32,545 nucleotides of DNA, taken from the NCBI GenBank assembly GCA_017553575.1, contig JAFZKQ010000043.1, forward strand, positions 1-32,545, written 5' to 3'. Below the pieces are notes generated by a model. It saw nothing but the letters and a program-made list of their open reading frames with translations. It ran no database searches and had not been told where the DNA came from. The position numbers and the translations under genes are program-made. Shown piece after piece: positions 1-7,653 of this stretch. The first letter of the stretch is position 1, and each line of letters starts with the position of its first letter. The DNA comes from Paludibacteraceae bacterium (GTDB lineage Bacteria > Bacteroidota > Bacteroidia > Bacteroidales > Paludibacteraceae).

Positions 1-1
1 G

Positions 2-75
2 AGCCTCTTGTCGGATTCGAACCAACGACCCCGAGATTACAAATCACGTGCTCTGGCCAACTGAGCTAAAGAGGC
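2..75 (-). tRNA. tRNA-Thr (anticodon TGT)
   Basis: Read on the minus strand this folds into a complete cloverleaf. The 7-bp acceptor stem is perfect (69-75 with 3-9), the D stem is GCTC/GAGC, the anticodon loop is TTTGTAA with anticodon TGT, the variable loop has 5 nt, and the T arm carries TTCGAAT. The anticodon stem has a U-U mismatch in the middle. No CCA is encoded. It lies 4 nt downstream of the SRP RNA and shows no promoter of its own, so it is probably processed from the SRP RNA transcript. Confidence 0.95.
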
Positions 76-79
76 AGGT

Positions 80-175
80 GGGTAAGCTTACTACATCGCA
101 CCGCTACAACCTAATACCCTTGCTGCGGTCAAGCCCTGGGGGATTCAAAGGGAGCTGGTCGTGTAGGACTTACCC
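80..175 (-). ncRNA. ffs: Small signal recognition particle RNA (4.5S-like)
   Basis: On the minus strand the ends pair as GGGTAAG with CTTACCC, giving a hairpin RNA of about 96 nt. The apical part holds the domain IV-like segment CAGGGCTTGACCGCAGCAAG, which matches the Ffh-binding pattern (CAGG on one side, GCAGCA on the other). With the Ffh protein this RNA would target membrane and secreted proteins co-translationally. The 5' end sits about 6 nt after a good Bacteroidetes -7 box. The assignment rests on fold and motif, not on an alignment. Confidence 0.85.
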
Positions 176-180
176 GGGCA

Positions 181-211
181 CAAAGGTAGTTATTTTCCTA
201 TTCATGGCAAG
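181..211 (-). promoter_or_regulatory. Bacteroidetes sigma promoter for SRP RNA / tRNA-Thr
   Basis: On the minus strand a TTG element (208-210) is followed by a 19-bp spacer and TACCTTTG (181-188). This is the TTG-N19-TAnnTTTG pattern of the primary Bacteroidetes sigma factor. The predicted start near 175 coincides with the first base of the terminal helix of the SRP RNA. Confidence 0.85.
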
Positions 212-770
212 CATTTGAGCCACTTTTTTCGAAAAAATCATACTGTCCAAAACATATCTCTATATATCAGAAATTTACAAAACCACTTTCTTCGCTTCGC
301 ACCCCCAAAAGACCCCATTTCTTGCCCCAGACTCCCCTTTTAGCCCCTATCGGCACCCTAAAACGAGGTAAAAAAAGCGAGGGAAGAGAGAAAAAACGTG
401 AAAAATGGGTCATTCCTGCCACCCAAAGTTCCCCGAAAAAGATCCAAAACTCGACTCCATTCGCCAAACAAATCTCTCTTTTCTGAGTTTCAAAACAAGA
501 TTCTGTCATTTAAGGACCTTGGTATCTTTTAAATTTAATCCCCAAACGGAGAGTCTTCGATGTGTGAGACTCCTTTCCTCATAGGCTGGAAGCCTTTCCT
601 TGTAGTAAACGATTGCACCGATAGGTGCTGTCAGTGGGTGACTGAGACGAGGGGAAAGGCTGGAAGCCTTCGTATCGACTATATTAAGGTTGGCTTCCAA
701 CCAAAAGCCTACAGATTCCTGATTCAAAAAATTGACTAACCGCATCGGCTTCACTCTTCAGATATTTTCC
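212..770. other. Non-coding region with repeat fragments
   Basis: No convincing gene is seen here. Two minus-strand open frames (267-509 and 506-754) have biased composition, no family resemblance and overlap repeats. The region contains two copies of the GGCTGGAAGCC motif (584-594 and 658-668), the palindromic element at 658-724, and a 16-bp sequence at 348-363 that recurs at 2315-2330. Confidence 0.6.
584..724 (+). repeat. Dispersed palindromic repeat, copy 1 (with extra half-site)
   Basis: GGCTGGAAGCC occurs at 584-594 and again at 658-668. The second is followed by a TATATTAAGG-like core, an inverted GGCTTCCAACC and the tail ACAGATTCCTGAT. The core and tail recur at 20050-20114, and the palindrome recurs inverted at 24326-24378. 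The element ends just upstream of the YD-repeat gene promoter. Confidence 0.7.
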
Positions 771-778
771 TATTTTTG
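771..778 (+). promoter_or_regulatory. -7 box of the YD-repeat gene
   Basis: TATTTTTG fits TAnnTTTG. No TTG is seen at the expected distance upstream. A start near 784 would leave a leader of only about 8-17 nt before the ATGs at 792 and 801. Confidence 0.5.
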
Positions 779-791
779 TGCAAAAGAAAAC

Positions 792-1850
792 ATGAAAGCA
801 ATGAACTATTCCGAACTACTTTTTAGGCTGGTCCCCCTTTTCTTAAGCCTAATGCTATACGCTCAAGCACAAGCATCGTGTCTCGGTTCCGAAGAAAAGA
901 GAGAATTCTTCGGGAACATAAAGAGTATCGACGAATATGCCGTAAAGGATAGCGACACCATTCTTGTCAGCATTGCGACCTACGACAAGGCTCAGAATTT
1001 AATCAAGAAATCAACAAACGACGGAACCGTTTGGCTCTATAAGTACGACAGCCGAAACAACGAGACTGAACGTATGCGCATAACTATCGAAGAACTCTAC
1101 AACGGCATATTTGAAACGAAAACGCTCACAATGAGCAACTTCTATCGCTACAACAAGGAGGGGCGCATCCTAGAAAAAATCAGTGCAACCAACGACTCCA
1201 TCGTATCCAAAGAGGTTTTCAAATACAACAAGAACGGGGAAATCTCCAAATATACCCACTACGACTACAACGACTCCATCGCATGCCAAGAGAAGCGTCC
1301 GGACGGGAAGAAAACAAAGAAGTCCGAACTCTGCTCCGGCTATACCATAAAATGGAAAGAGAGGAAGCAAAGCAACCAAACCGAAATTTTAGAATACGAG
1401 AACGGGAATACCCTTTTCAGGAAAGAGATCGGGCAGTACGACGAGCAGGGCCGTCTCCTTTCAGAAGAGATATTCGAAGAAAAGCCTGAGAAGCACAAAA
1501 GCTGCTACGCATACTCATACGATGAAGCCGGTAACTTGACAGAACTGACCAGCTACGAAAACGATTCATTGTTCCAAAAAAACAGCTATACCTACAACAC
1601 CAACCACTACCCCATCGAGGAAAAAGTTTTCGACAAGAATGGCACGTTGGTATCTAAACGAAGCTGGAAATACGACGAACGGAACAATCCAATAGAAACA
1701 ACTGATTTTCAAGCCAATGAAAACAAGCAAGAGAGAATAAGATATGAATATGACGAGGAAGACAACGTAACCAAAGAAGAGGTCTTCAACGACGAGAGCG
1801 ACTCAGCCTCTTGTACAACCCTCTACTACTACGAATATTACGATGAATAA
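792..1850 (+). CDS. Secreted YD-repeat (RHS-like) protein
   Basis: This 352-residue protein begins with a hydrophobic export signal (about residues 1-30, ending ...YAQAQASC). The rest is a run of about eight degenerate YD-type units: YDSRNNE, YNKEGRI, YNKNGEI, YDEQGRL, YDEAGNL, YNTNHYP, YDERNNP and YDEEDNV. Such repeats form beta-strand-rich shells or ribbons in RHS and related bacterial surface proteins. No toxin domain or T9SS tail follows them. I chose the ATG at 792 (801 is possible) because an upstream in-frame ATG at 732 precedes the -7 box. The Cys after the signal could be a lipobox, but the context is not canonical. The function is unknown; it is probably a periplasmic or surface protein. 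A decayed relative follows directly. Confidence 0.75.
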   Translation: MKAMNYSELLFRLVPLFLSLMLYAQAQASCLGSEEKREFFGNIKSIDEYAVKDSDTILVSIATYDKAQNLIKKSTNDGTVWLYKYDSRNNETERMRITIEELYNGIFETKTLTMSNFYRYNKEGRILEKISATNDSIVSKEVFKYNKNGEISKYTHYDYNDSIACQEKRPDGKKTKKSELCSGYTIKWKERKQSNQTEILEYENGNTLFRKEIGQYDEQGRLLSEEIFEEKPEKHKSCYAYSYDEAGNLTELTSYENDSLFQKNSYTYNTNHYPIEEKVFDKNGTLVSKRSWKYDERNNPIETTDFQANENKQERIRYEYDEEDNVTKEEVFNDESDSASCTTLYYYEYYDE

Positions 1851-1862
1851 AACTCAAACGAT

Positions 1863-2056
1863 ATGAAATTCTTCAAAACTCTTTTCAGATTGGCGACATT
1901 AGCCTAACGCTAATGCTATCTTCCTCTATGCTTAGAGTTATTTTCCCGAGGTCAAAGGAGACGTGAGAAGAAAATCTATTTTGTAATTACGACAGCAAAG
2001 GAAACCTAATCCAAATAAATGAAAACACATTCTACCTCATCGAATATTTCAAATAA
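1863..2056 (+). pseudogene. Relic of a second YD-repeat gene
   Basis: ATG at 1863 opens a signal-like start (MKFFKTLFRLATLA) that stops at once. It resembles the SELLFRLVPLFLSLML start of the intact gene upstream, also at DNA level (the CTAATGCTAT segment is shared). In another frame, 1988-2056 reads YDSKGNLIQINENTFYLIEYFK and then stops, which is a YD unit. The coding signal is therefore split by stops, a frameshift and a large internal loss. This is best read as a tandem duplicate that has decayed. Confidence 0.55.
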
Positions 2057-2112
2057 CACAAGTGATTATATTTCAATAAATTAACAAAATAACATTTCTA
2101 AACCCTACCCCC

Positions 2113-2143
2113 TAAAAACAAAGAAGGAAGTCTCCCGACTTCC
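2113..2143 (-). terminator. Intrinsic terminator of small RNA copy 1
   Basis: GGAAGTC (2126-2132) pairs perfectly with GACTTCC (2137-2143) around a 4-nt loop. On the minus strand it is followed by TTCTTTGTTTTT. Confidence 0.75.
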
Positions 2144-2180
2144 ACTCTTCCTAACCTTAAATCTAATACCATGAAAAACA
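2114..2180 (-). ncRNA. Candidate small RNA, copy 1 of a two-member family in this window
   Basis: A strong leftward promoter (2186-2216) would start a transcript near 2180. The RNA begins with TGTTTTTCATGG, continues through an A/U-rich, probably single-stranded part containing TTAGATTTAAGGTTAGG, and ends in a hairpin followed by a T-rich tract, for about 67 nt. The same layout and a related 5' part (TTTTTCAT, then TTAAGGTTTAAGTTA) recur at 27936-28016. It contains no plausible ORF. It may belong to the family of paralogous small RNAs (FopS) reported in Bacteroides; that link is from memory and unverified. The rest of the gap, 2217-2462, shows nothing else except the 16-bp repeat at 2315. Confidence 0.65.
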
Positions 2181-2185
2181 CATTG

Positions 2186-2216
2186 CAAATGTAGCACTCT
2201 TTCGCATATTGTGCAA
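2186..2216 (-). promoter_or_regulatory. Promoter of small RNA copy 1
   Basis: On the minus strand TTG (2214-2216) is separated by exactly 20 bp from TACATTTG (2186-2193), an ideal Bacteroidetes promoter. No protein gene lies close downstream on that strand, which supports an RNA gene. Confidence 0.8.
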
Positions 2217-2462
2217 CTTATACGGCACTTTTTTGCCTAAAAGAATGTTAAATAACATATTTTTACAACATAAAAGTCGAAACATAGAATCTCCCTGAAG
2301 CGTTCCAAGCTAGGTATCGGCACCCTAAAAACACCCCGTCTGAAAGCGAAAACGCCGATTCCAAGCAGGATACGAAGGTGCTCAGCCTAGGGAGAGAAAC
2401 GCCTCTCAGCCCTCAAAAATCTCCCAACGACGTGCAGAATTAAAATCAAACGATTTCCGAAG

Positions 2463-3164
2463 TTATTCAACCACCTGAAACGTCTGTTTTGCAATTACTG
2501 CTTTCCGCCCAGATAGGTTTGCAGATATAATAACCACGCAGGTTTTCGCTCCCGGATCAGGTTTCAGAAGATAACCGGTACTCGTCTTTTTAGACTGTGC
2601 ATTCGTCACTGAGATAGAAATGTCACTATACGGAATTCCAAAGGCTGACAACATTACGGGATTCTCTTTCCCCTTCAAAAGGTAGGGAGAGGCAAGACAG
2701 GCCCTAGGTTCTATCACTTTATATTCCTTTGAAAACGGATAATCTAAAACGGATCCATCTGCTTCAGGGATCCGAACAATACCTTTATACGTATACTCTC
2801 CTACAGCGCAACTAATAAATTTGATTTTATTGTTCTCAACTTCTTTACCGCCCAGCAAAGAGGTATACTGAAGGGTTGTATCAACATCAGCCACAATGAT
2901 GTCGGCTGAATAAGTCTCCCCTTTCACAACCACATTCTTTTCTGCATCAACAATAACTCTTCTTACCTTAGCTTTTTCTCCCTCATTAACAACCACCTTA
3001 GGAACAGCATTTTCTGAAGATTCAACCAATTGTTCTTCTGCCGGCAGAGAATCAGAATCATTCAAGCTGTAACTTGTAGCGCCAAGCCAACCAATAGCGA
3101 CACCCGCAACTACACCTAATAGCATGTACCAAATAGAGCCACTTCTTTGTTCTTCGATTTCCAT
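2463..3164 (-). CDS. Membrane-anchored protein with GldM/PorM-like periplasmic domains
   Basis: A 233-residue protein with one N-terminal membrane helix (residues 11-30) and a periplasmic remainder. Residues about 70-155 and 155-233 resemble the last two beta domains of GldM/PorM: a GETYSADIIVADVDTT stretch, a GEYTYKGIVRIPE stretch, EYKVIEPRACLASPYLLKGKENP and a final GRKAVIAKQTFQV strand. GldM is the rotating periplasmic shaft of the type IX secretion/gliding motor and is normally about 500 residues, with a long helical first domain. This protein lacks most of that, and no gldK, gldL or gldN is adjacent, so it is not the core motor subunit. The start at 3164 is chosen because it places the helix at the N-terminus; an upstream in-frame ATG at 3233 would add 23 unlikely residues. 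The role is inferred; it could be an accessory or relic paralogue. Confidence 0.65.
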   Translation of the reverse strand: MEIEEQRSGSIWYMLLGVVAGVAIGWLGATSYSLNDSDSLPAEEQLVESSENAVPKVVVNEGEKAKVRRVIVDAEKNVVVKGETYSADIIVADVDTTLQYTSLLGGKEVENNKIKFISCAVGEYTYKGIVRIPEADGSVLDYPFSKEYKVIEPRACLASPYLLKGKENPVMLSAFGIPYSDISISVTNAQSKKTSTGYLLKPDPGAKTCVVIISANLSGRKAVIAKQTFQVVE

Positions 3165-3350
3165 TTTAATTATTTCTTTATTCCGCAACACATGAAACAA
3201 AATATTTATCAAAGTCGGAGCAAAATGCCGCACAGACTCTTCCCTATCACAAAAAATTACTTATTAGTGTTGCAAACGAAAAGCAATTTTTGACAGACTT
3301 TACTAAGTTAGATACTAAATCCGATAAAATCACCCACTCGGAGGATTTTT

Positions 3351-3533
3351 TCAATCATGAAGCATGGGAATTTCATCAAACGTTTCTGTATCGTTGATAG
3401 TTTTCCTATCAGCCCAGAATGGGCGGCATAACACAAACTGGGGCATTTCCCCTGTGCGAAGCCAATCCACGGATTTCGACCATTTACCGATTTTCAGAGC
3501 AAACAGAATCCCGTAATTCTTATTTCCACACAC
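3351..3533 (-). CDS. Small hypothetical protein (weak)
   Basis: A 60-residue frame beginning at a GTG only 3 nt after the stop of the lipoprotein gene upstream. The translation (starting with a GNKNYGILFALKIGKW stretch) has plausible composition but matches no family I recognise. It has no signal peptide or membrane helix. It could be a translationally coupled small gene, a fragment of a longer decayed gene, or chance. Confidence 0.25.
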   Translation of the reverse strand: MCGNKNYGILFALKIGKWSKSVDWLRTGEMPQFVLCRPFWADRKTINDTETFDEIPMLHD

Positions 3534-3536
3534 AGC

Positions 3537-3992
3537 CTACTTTTCAAAATAGACCCAAACCTTCGATTCGGGAGATGTGGCAGACTTGAAAAATGCCAAG
3601 TAATTGCCTAACTCATTCATCCGAGAGAGTTCCCTATCGACCAACGAATCAGCCTCCTCTTCCGAAACGCCCTGTGGTTCGAACAAGCTTCGTACACCCT
3701 CCTCACTCAACTCCTCTTGGATATAATCATTGCCTTTCTTGTCCGTGTGTTCGTACAAATAATCCCTTACGCTCTTAACGCCAGCAGAGGTCAGAGAACC
3801 CATATCCTGCGACTCCCAGCCCATCTCCAGCAATCGATTATAGGCAGTCTCATAGACCGACTTATCCACCACACCAATTTCCACCCGATAGTCTCCCCCT
3901 TCGTCGTCCTCGGAATCACATCCGACAAACGAGAAGAGAGGGGCGAGACAAACCACGAAAGAGAGTAGTGACTTAAACAAATTCTTTTTCAT
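3537..3992 (-). CDS. Small lipoprotein of unknown function
   Basis: This 151-residue protein starts MKKNLFKSLLSFVVCLAPLFSF and has the lipobox FVGC near residue 25, followed by a D/E-rich stretch (DSEDDEGGD). That composition is typical of Bacteroidetes lipoproteins, where acidic residues after Cys often act as a surface-export signal. The mature part is acidic and mostly helical, with no recognisable domain. Its start codon overlaps the stop of the M48 protease gene by 4 nt, so it is translationally coupled to it and is the last or next-to-last gene of the rlmI operon. The coupling suggests a role with the protease at the envelope, but that is only inference. Confidence 0.8.
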   Translation of the reverse strand: MKKNLFKSLLSFVVCLAPLFSFVGCDSEDDEGGDYRVEIGVVDKSVYETAYNRLLEMGWESQDMGSLTSAGVKSVRDYLYEHTDKKGNDYIQEELSEEGVRSLFEPQGVSEEEADSLVDRELSRMNELGNYLAFFKSATSPESKVWVYFEK

Positions 3993-5227
3993 GACTTCTT
4001 CAAATTACGGATACGTTGCAACAACGTCGGATGGGAATAATGAAAGAAGACATAAGCCGGATGTGGCGTAAGGTTACTCAACGTCGACTCAGAGAGTTTG
4101 CGCAACGCACTTATCAGCGGTTCCGCCAAGCCCTGCTCCTTCGCAAAATTGTCGGCCTCATACTCGTTCTTGCGGGAAAAGACATTTATACCAACGCTCA
4201 ACAACGTAGAAATCGGCGTATATAAAATGCCAAAGACAATCAAGCTCAAATGGAAGGAATGATTATCCGAACCCAACGCCTCGGCAAAAGGCTGCGAATA
4301 AGCACCCAAAACCAAGGACAAGAGATAGAAAATGACGGCTGTGTTGAGAAGCGAAATCATCAACATCTTCTTCGTATGCTTCCTCTTGTAATGGCCGATT
4401 TCATGCGCCAAGACCGCCACAATCTCCTCGGTGGTGAGCGTCGACATCAACGTGTCATAAAGCACGATACGCTTCTTGGTACCCAAGCCCGTAAAATAGG
4501 CGTTGGCCTTCGTCGTACGCTTCGAACCGTCTATCACATAGAGATTGGAGAGCCTGTAACCGACCTTCTGACAAAACGCCTCTATCGCCGTACGCAGTTC
4601 GCCCTCCTCCAACGGAGTCTGCTTGTTGAAAAGCGGCACAATCAAGTTGGAATAGAACATCATCATGAAAATGGATATGAAGGCCACCAAAGCCCAGCCT
4701 AAAATCCAGAAAGAGTCGCCCGCCCACTCGTAAATCAAAATCAAGAGGGAGAGCAATCCACCGCCCAAAATTGCCGTCATCAACCAACCTTTCAACGTAT
4801 CCATCGCAAAAAGCCCCTTCGTCATCTTGTTGAAGCCGAACTTCTCCTCAATCACAAAAGTCTTATAGAGGCTAAACGGCATAGAGATAATTTCGTTGGC
4901 ATAATAGAGGATTCCGAAAAAGACAAGCGCAACCAAGATGGAGCCCTCCACCCACGAACGCGCCAAATTATCGACAAAGGCAAATCCGAACAAAAAGAAC
5001 ATCAACATCATCACGACAAAACCGAAGAGGCCCGTCACCAAGCCAAACTTCTCGTTTGCCACAAAATACTCCTGCTGCTTCTTGTACTTCTCCGCATCAT
5101 AGAGATCTTTCACCTCATCGGGCAAGGTCACACTCGCATTCTTACCATTCAGGTAGTCCAAGATGGTTTCCAAGGCAAAATCCAAGACCAAAATGGCAAT
5201 TATGACAAAAAATAAACTCGTATACAT
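3989..5227 (-). CDS. M48-family integral-membrane metalloprotease (Ste24-like)
   Basis: A 412-residue zinc protease embedded in the cytoplasmic membrane. It has hydrophobic segments at about residues 1-20, 63-85, 95-115, 150-165, 172-198, 290-310 and 325-345. The zinc motif HEIGH is at 275-279, with the third ligand Glu355 in NEYEADNFAK. Residues 236-260 (SKRTTKANAYFTGLG) are the conserved Ste24 segment before the active site. The length matches bacterial CAAX-protease/Ste24 homologues. Bacteria have no general protein prenylation, so the likely role is quality control or processing of membrane proteins. It is the second gene of the operon after rlmI (59-nt gap) and overlaps the lipoprotein gene downstream. 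Confidence 0.92.
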   Translation of the reverse strand: MYTSLFFVIIAILVLDFALETILDYLNGKNASVTLPDEVKDLYDAEKYKKQQEYFVANEKFGLVTGLFGFVVMMLMFFLFGFAFVDNLARSWVEGSILVALVFFGILYYANEIISMPFSLYKTFVIEEKFGFNKMTKGLFAMDTLKGWLMTAILGGGLLSLLILIYEWAGDSFWILGWALVAFISIFMMMFYSNLIVPLFNKQTPLEEGELRTAIEAFCQKVGYRLSNLYVIDGSKRTTKANAYFTGLGTKKRIVLYDTLMSTLTTEEIVAVLAHEIGHYKRKHTKKMLMISLLNTAVIFYLLSLVLGAYSQPFAEALGSDNHSFHLSLIVFGILYTPISTLLSVGINVFSRKNEYEADNFAKEQGLAEPLISALRKLSESTLSNLTPHPAYVFFHYSHPTLLQRIRNLKKS

Positions 5228-5231
5228 GGGT

Positions 5232-5258
5232 TAGTTATGAATTTTGAATTATGAATTT
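5232..5258. repeat. Short degenerate TATGAATT tandem repeat
   Basis: TTATGAATT, TTGAATT and ATGAATT occur in succession in the gap between rlmI and the protease gene. AT-rich tandem motifs of this kind are common in Bacteroidales intergenic DNA. No function is apparent. Confidence 0.5.
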
Positions 5259-5286
5259 ATATGGTGCAGCCGTGCACCAAGGCCAT

Positions 5287-6477
5287 CTATTCGACATAGA
5301 GCACCAATCCCTTCAAATACTCCCCTTCCGGATGGTATATATTCACAGGGTGGTCAGCCGGCTGCGTCAACTGATGCAGGATGCGGACGTTTCGACCCGA
5401 CATGGCGGCCGCACTGAAGACGGCCAAACGGAACTGCTCCTTGTTCACCGCCTGCGAGCAAGAGAAGGTAAAGAGGATGCCTCCCGGACGAATCTTTTCG
5501 AAAGCCTTAGCATTCAATTTCTTATATCCCTGCAAAGCATTACGCAAGACATCACGGTGCTTGGCAAAAGCGGGTGGGTCCAAAATAATCAAATCGTACT
5601 TGCCCTCCTCCATATCGTCCAAATATTTGAACGCATCCAAGGCATAGGCCTCGTGGCGAGGGTCGTTCGGGAAGTTGAGCTCCACATTCTGGCGGGTCAA
5701 CTCGATGGCCTTGGCCGAACTATCGACCGAATGGACCAACTTGGCGCCACCACGCATCGCATAGAAGGAGAAGCCTCCCGTATAGCAAAACATATTCAAG
5801 ACAGAGCGCCCCTTAGAGTACCGCTCCAAAAGGGAACGGTTCTCCCGCTGGTCGACAAAGAAGCCCGTCTTTTGTCCCTTCAGCCAATCCACATGAAAGA
5901 GCAAGCCATTTTCCATGGCCACACACTCGTCATGGTTCTTACCGATCAAATAACCATCTTCCGCCTCCACATTCGACTTGAACGGCAGAGTTGCCTCCGA
6001 CTTATAGAAGACATCCGTCACCTGGCCTTCCATCACCTCGACAACAGCCTTCGCCAAATCCATACGAATGGCGTGCATGCCCACGGAATGAGCCTGCAAG
6101 ACCGCCGTGTGGTCATAGATGTCCACAATCAGTCCCGGCAACGAATCACCCTCACCATGAACCAAACGGTAGGTGTTATTCGCCTCCTTGCCGACAAGCC
6201 CCAAGGCCTTCCGCATAGCAAACGCCGAAGCGATCTTGTCTCGCCAAAATTCGTAAGTGGGTTCTATCTTTTCGAACGAGAAGACGCGGACCGCTATGGA
6301 TCCGATCTGATAATGTCCCGTGGCACAATATTCGTCACGACAGGTGTACACATCCACCACATCGCCCTCGTTGGGCTGCCCTACCACCTTTTGGATGGCT
6401 CCGGAGAAAACCCATGGATGGAAACGCAACAACGACTCCTCCTTCTTGGGCTTCAATATGATTTTTACCGACTTCAT
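5287..6477 (-). CDS. rlmI: 23S rRNA (cytosine-C5) methyltransferase, RlmI family
   Basis: A 396-residue class I SAM-dependent methyltransferase. The N-terminal PUA domain (residues 1-70) begins KSVKIILKPKKEESLLRFHP, the typical RlmI start. The SAM-binding motif I is NMFCYTGGFSFYAMRGGA. The substrate motif is DLIILDPPAFAKHR, and the motif with the Cys is FTFSCSQAV. E. coli RlmI makes m5C1962 in 23S rRNA; the same activity is likely here. Length and domain order fit the family. It is the first gene of the leftward operon with the M48 protease and lipoprotein. A TAAATTCG sequence (6501-6508) upstream may be its -7 box. Confidence 0.92.
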   Translation of the reverse strand: MKSVKIILKPKKEESLLRFHPWVFSGAIQKVVGQPNEGDVVDVYTCRDEYCATGHYQIGSIAVRVFSFEKIEPTYEFWRDKIASAFAMRKALGLVGKEANNTYRLVHGEGDSLPGLIVDIYDHTAVLQAHSVGMHAIRMDLAKAVVEVMEGQVTDVFYKSEATLPFKSNVEAEDGYLIGKNHDECVAMENGLLFHVDWLKGQKTGFFVDQRENRSLLERYSKGRSVLNMFCYTGGFSFYAMRGGAKLVHSVDSSAKAIELTRQNVELNFPNDPRHEAYALDAFKYLDDMEEGKYDLIILDPPAFAKHRDVLRNALQGYKKLNAKAFEKIRPGGILFTFSCSQAVNKEQFRLAVFSAAAMSGRNVRILHQLTQPADHPVNIYHPEGEYLKGLVLYVE

Positions 6478-6707
6478 ATTCTATTCTGTATTATTTCGTG
6501 CGAATTTATGAAAATTAGTCGAATAACGGAAATTTAGAGGCAAATACCCCACGGCAATTTCATTTTGAAGAAACATAATAAAAAGCAAACAACAGAAGCC
6601 ATTGAAATAGTTTCAAAGTCACAGGAAGAGACAGAAGAGAATCAAGCCCAAAAGAAGAAAAAAAGGGGAACATGTTATTAAATTTATTACCCCCAAGGGT
6701 CATCGAA

Positions 6708-6932
6708 CTATTTTCTGAGATAATCATTCATTAGCTCATAAAGATATGCGGGACTTTGAACGTACAATTCCCCTTCCTCGTCCTGCAAGGCTGACATTAG
6801 GGGTGAGTTATATACATGTTCCATAGCCTCCTCAATGGAACAACCCGTATCCTCCATGACGTATTTTACCAACTCGCTTAAAGCATAGTCAATCAGATAT
6901 GTTGCTATTTGGTGATGGGATGGCTGTTTCAT
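6708..6932 (-). CDS. Small partner protein of the DUF3990 locus
   Basis: A 74-residue acidic, helical protein with the stretch SPLMSALQDEEGELYVQSPAYLYELMNDYL. Small proteins with a similar ending (an S..Y..L.D..TGLY..SP.YLYELL pattern) commonly sit next to DUF3990 genes in Firmicutes and Bacteroidetes; this is my recollection of the family context. It overlaps the DUF3990 gene by 4 nt (ATGA), so the two are translationally coupled. It is the third gene of a three-gene operon and could be an antitoxin or an accessory subunit. Confidence 0.75.
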   Translation of the reverse strand: MKQPSHHQIATYLIDYALSELVKYVMEDTGCSIEEAMEHVYNSPLMSALQDEEGELYVQSPAYLYELMNDYLRK

Positions 6933-7417
6933 AAGGTTTCTACGTTTATTTTATGAAGGAAACGTAATGCTTGCTCCGTTCCAAAGTAGTATTGTTGGTC
7001 GAGATATTTATCTTGAAGCAACATAGCAGCTTGCTCCGGCGAATAGATTCCTTCGTGGTAGTTCGTTAGTTGCAATACAACACCATCGTCGGCAATAGGT
7101 CCCACAACAATATCATAATTGTGTATAGTTTTTTTGTTTTTCTTATCTCGATTAGCATCCACAAACAAAAACCACTCCACGCATGCTTCTTTTGGGAAGA
7201 TTTTTACATTTAAGTCTGAATGAAACACATTTTCGTCCAGTTCGTAACTTATCAATGTAGCTGCCCCTCCAAACAAACGCGATCTCTTTTGTGCCATTCG
7301 GATAGCCGTTGCTTTATCGGGTGTTAAATAGAATCCTTTTCCAAAGTCTTTATGATTCAAACCCTTTAAAAGGTCTATTGTCCCGATGTCTTGATTGGTC
7401 CCGTGATAGAGCCTCAT
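6929..7417 (-). CDS. DUF3990 protein, ADP-ribosyltransferase-like fold (candidate toxin)
   Basis: This 162-residue protein opens with LYHGTN, followed by FGKGFYLTPDKATAIRMAQKR and, near the C-terminus, YFGTEQALRFL. These match the DUF3990 family, which has been placed in the ADP-ribosyltransferase superfamily. The expected H-Y-E style triad would be His5, Tyr30 and Glu148. That suggests NAD-dependent modification of a cellular target or of nucleic acid, but catalysis is inferred only. It overlaps the genes on both sides by 4 nt, in the order DUF3791 - DUF3990 - small partner, an arrangement consistent with a toxin flanked by neutralising partners. Length is normal and no residue of the visible motifs is missing. 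Confidence 0.82.
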   Translation of the reverse strand: MRLYHGTNQDIGTIDLLKGLNHKDFGKGFYLTPDKATAIRMAQKRSRLFGGAATLISYELDENVFHSDLNVKIFPKEACVEWFLFVDANRDKKNKKTIHNYDIVVGPIADDGVVLQLTNYHEGIYSPEQAAMLLQDKYLDQQYYFGTEQALRFLHKINVETL

Positions 7418-7629
7418 GCTAGTGTTCCTCCATTTTTTTGACAGATAATGAGTAGGTCGTCTATCGTCTCGTCCATCGATTGCAAATGTTCCACATCATA
7501 GAACTCAATTAGAAATGATAGTCCCTTGTACTTGTGCAAATAGCAGAATGCCTCTTGCCGTGTCATAGCAAATCGTTGTCCAAATGCATGGATACACGCT
7601 GTTAAAAATGGTATTTCGTACTTGCTCAT
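7414..7629 (-). CDS. DUF3791 family protein (candidate antitoxin)
   Basis: A 71-residue helical protein matching the DUF3791 pattern: FLTACIHAFGQRFAMTRQEAFCYLHKYKGLSFLIEFYDVEHLQSMDETIDDL. In this family the core reads like F..YCIE.YK...MT..EV..LF.K.G...YI...YD.LHT...... DUF3791 genes are frequent immediate neighbours of DUF3990 genes, which supports an antitoxin or immunity role, although no DNA-binding domain is visible. It is the first gene of the operon, with a short leader from a -7 box at 7654-7661. Confidence 0.8.
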   Translation of the reverse strand: MSKYEIPFLTACIHAFGQRFAMTRQEAFCYLHKYKGLSFLIEFYDVEHLQSMDETIDDLLIICQKNGGTLA

Positions 7630-7653
7630 TTCGGTCGTTTAAATCTTCTTTCG

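Noticed and set aside
267-754. Two minus-strand open frames (80 and 82 residues)
   Set aside because: Composition is low in complexity, they overlap repeat copy 1 and the upstream region of the YD gene, and no family is recognised.
3989-5227. Ste24-like protease as processor of the CaaX-like tail of the LRR protein
   Set aside because: Bacterial M48 homologues are widespread without prenylation, and no prenyltransferase is seen in the window.
5251-6537. 428-residue plus-strand open frame
   Set aside because: It is antisense to rlmI, which has clear methyltransferase motifs.
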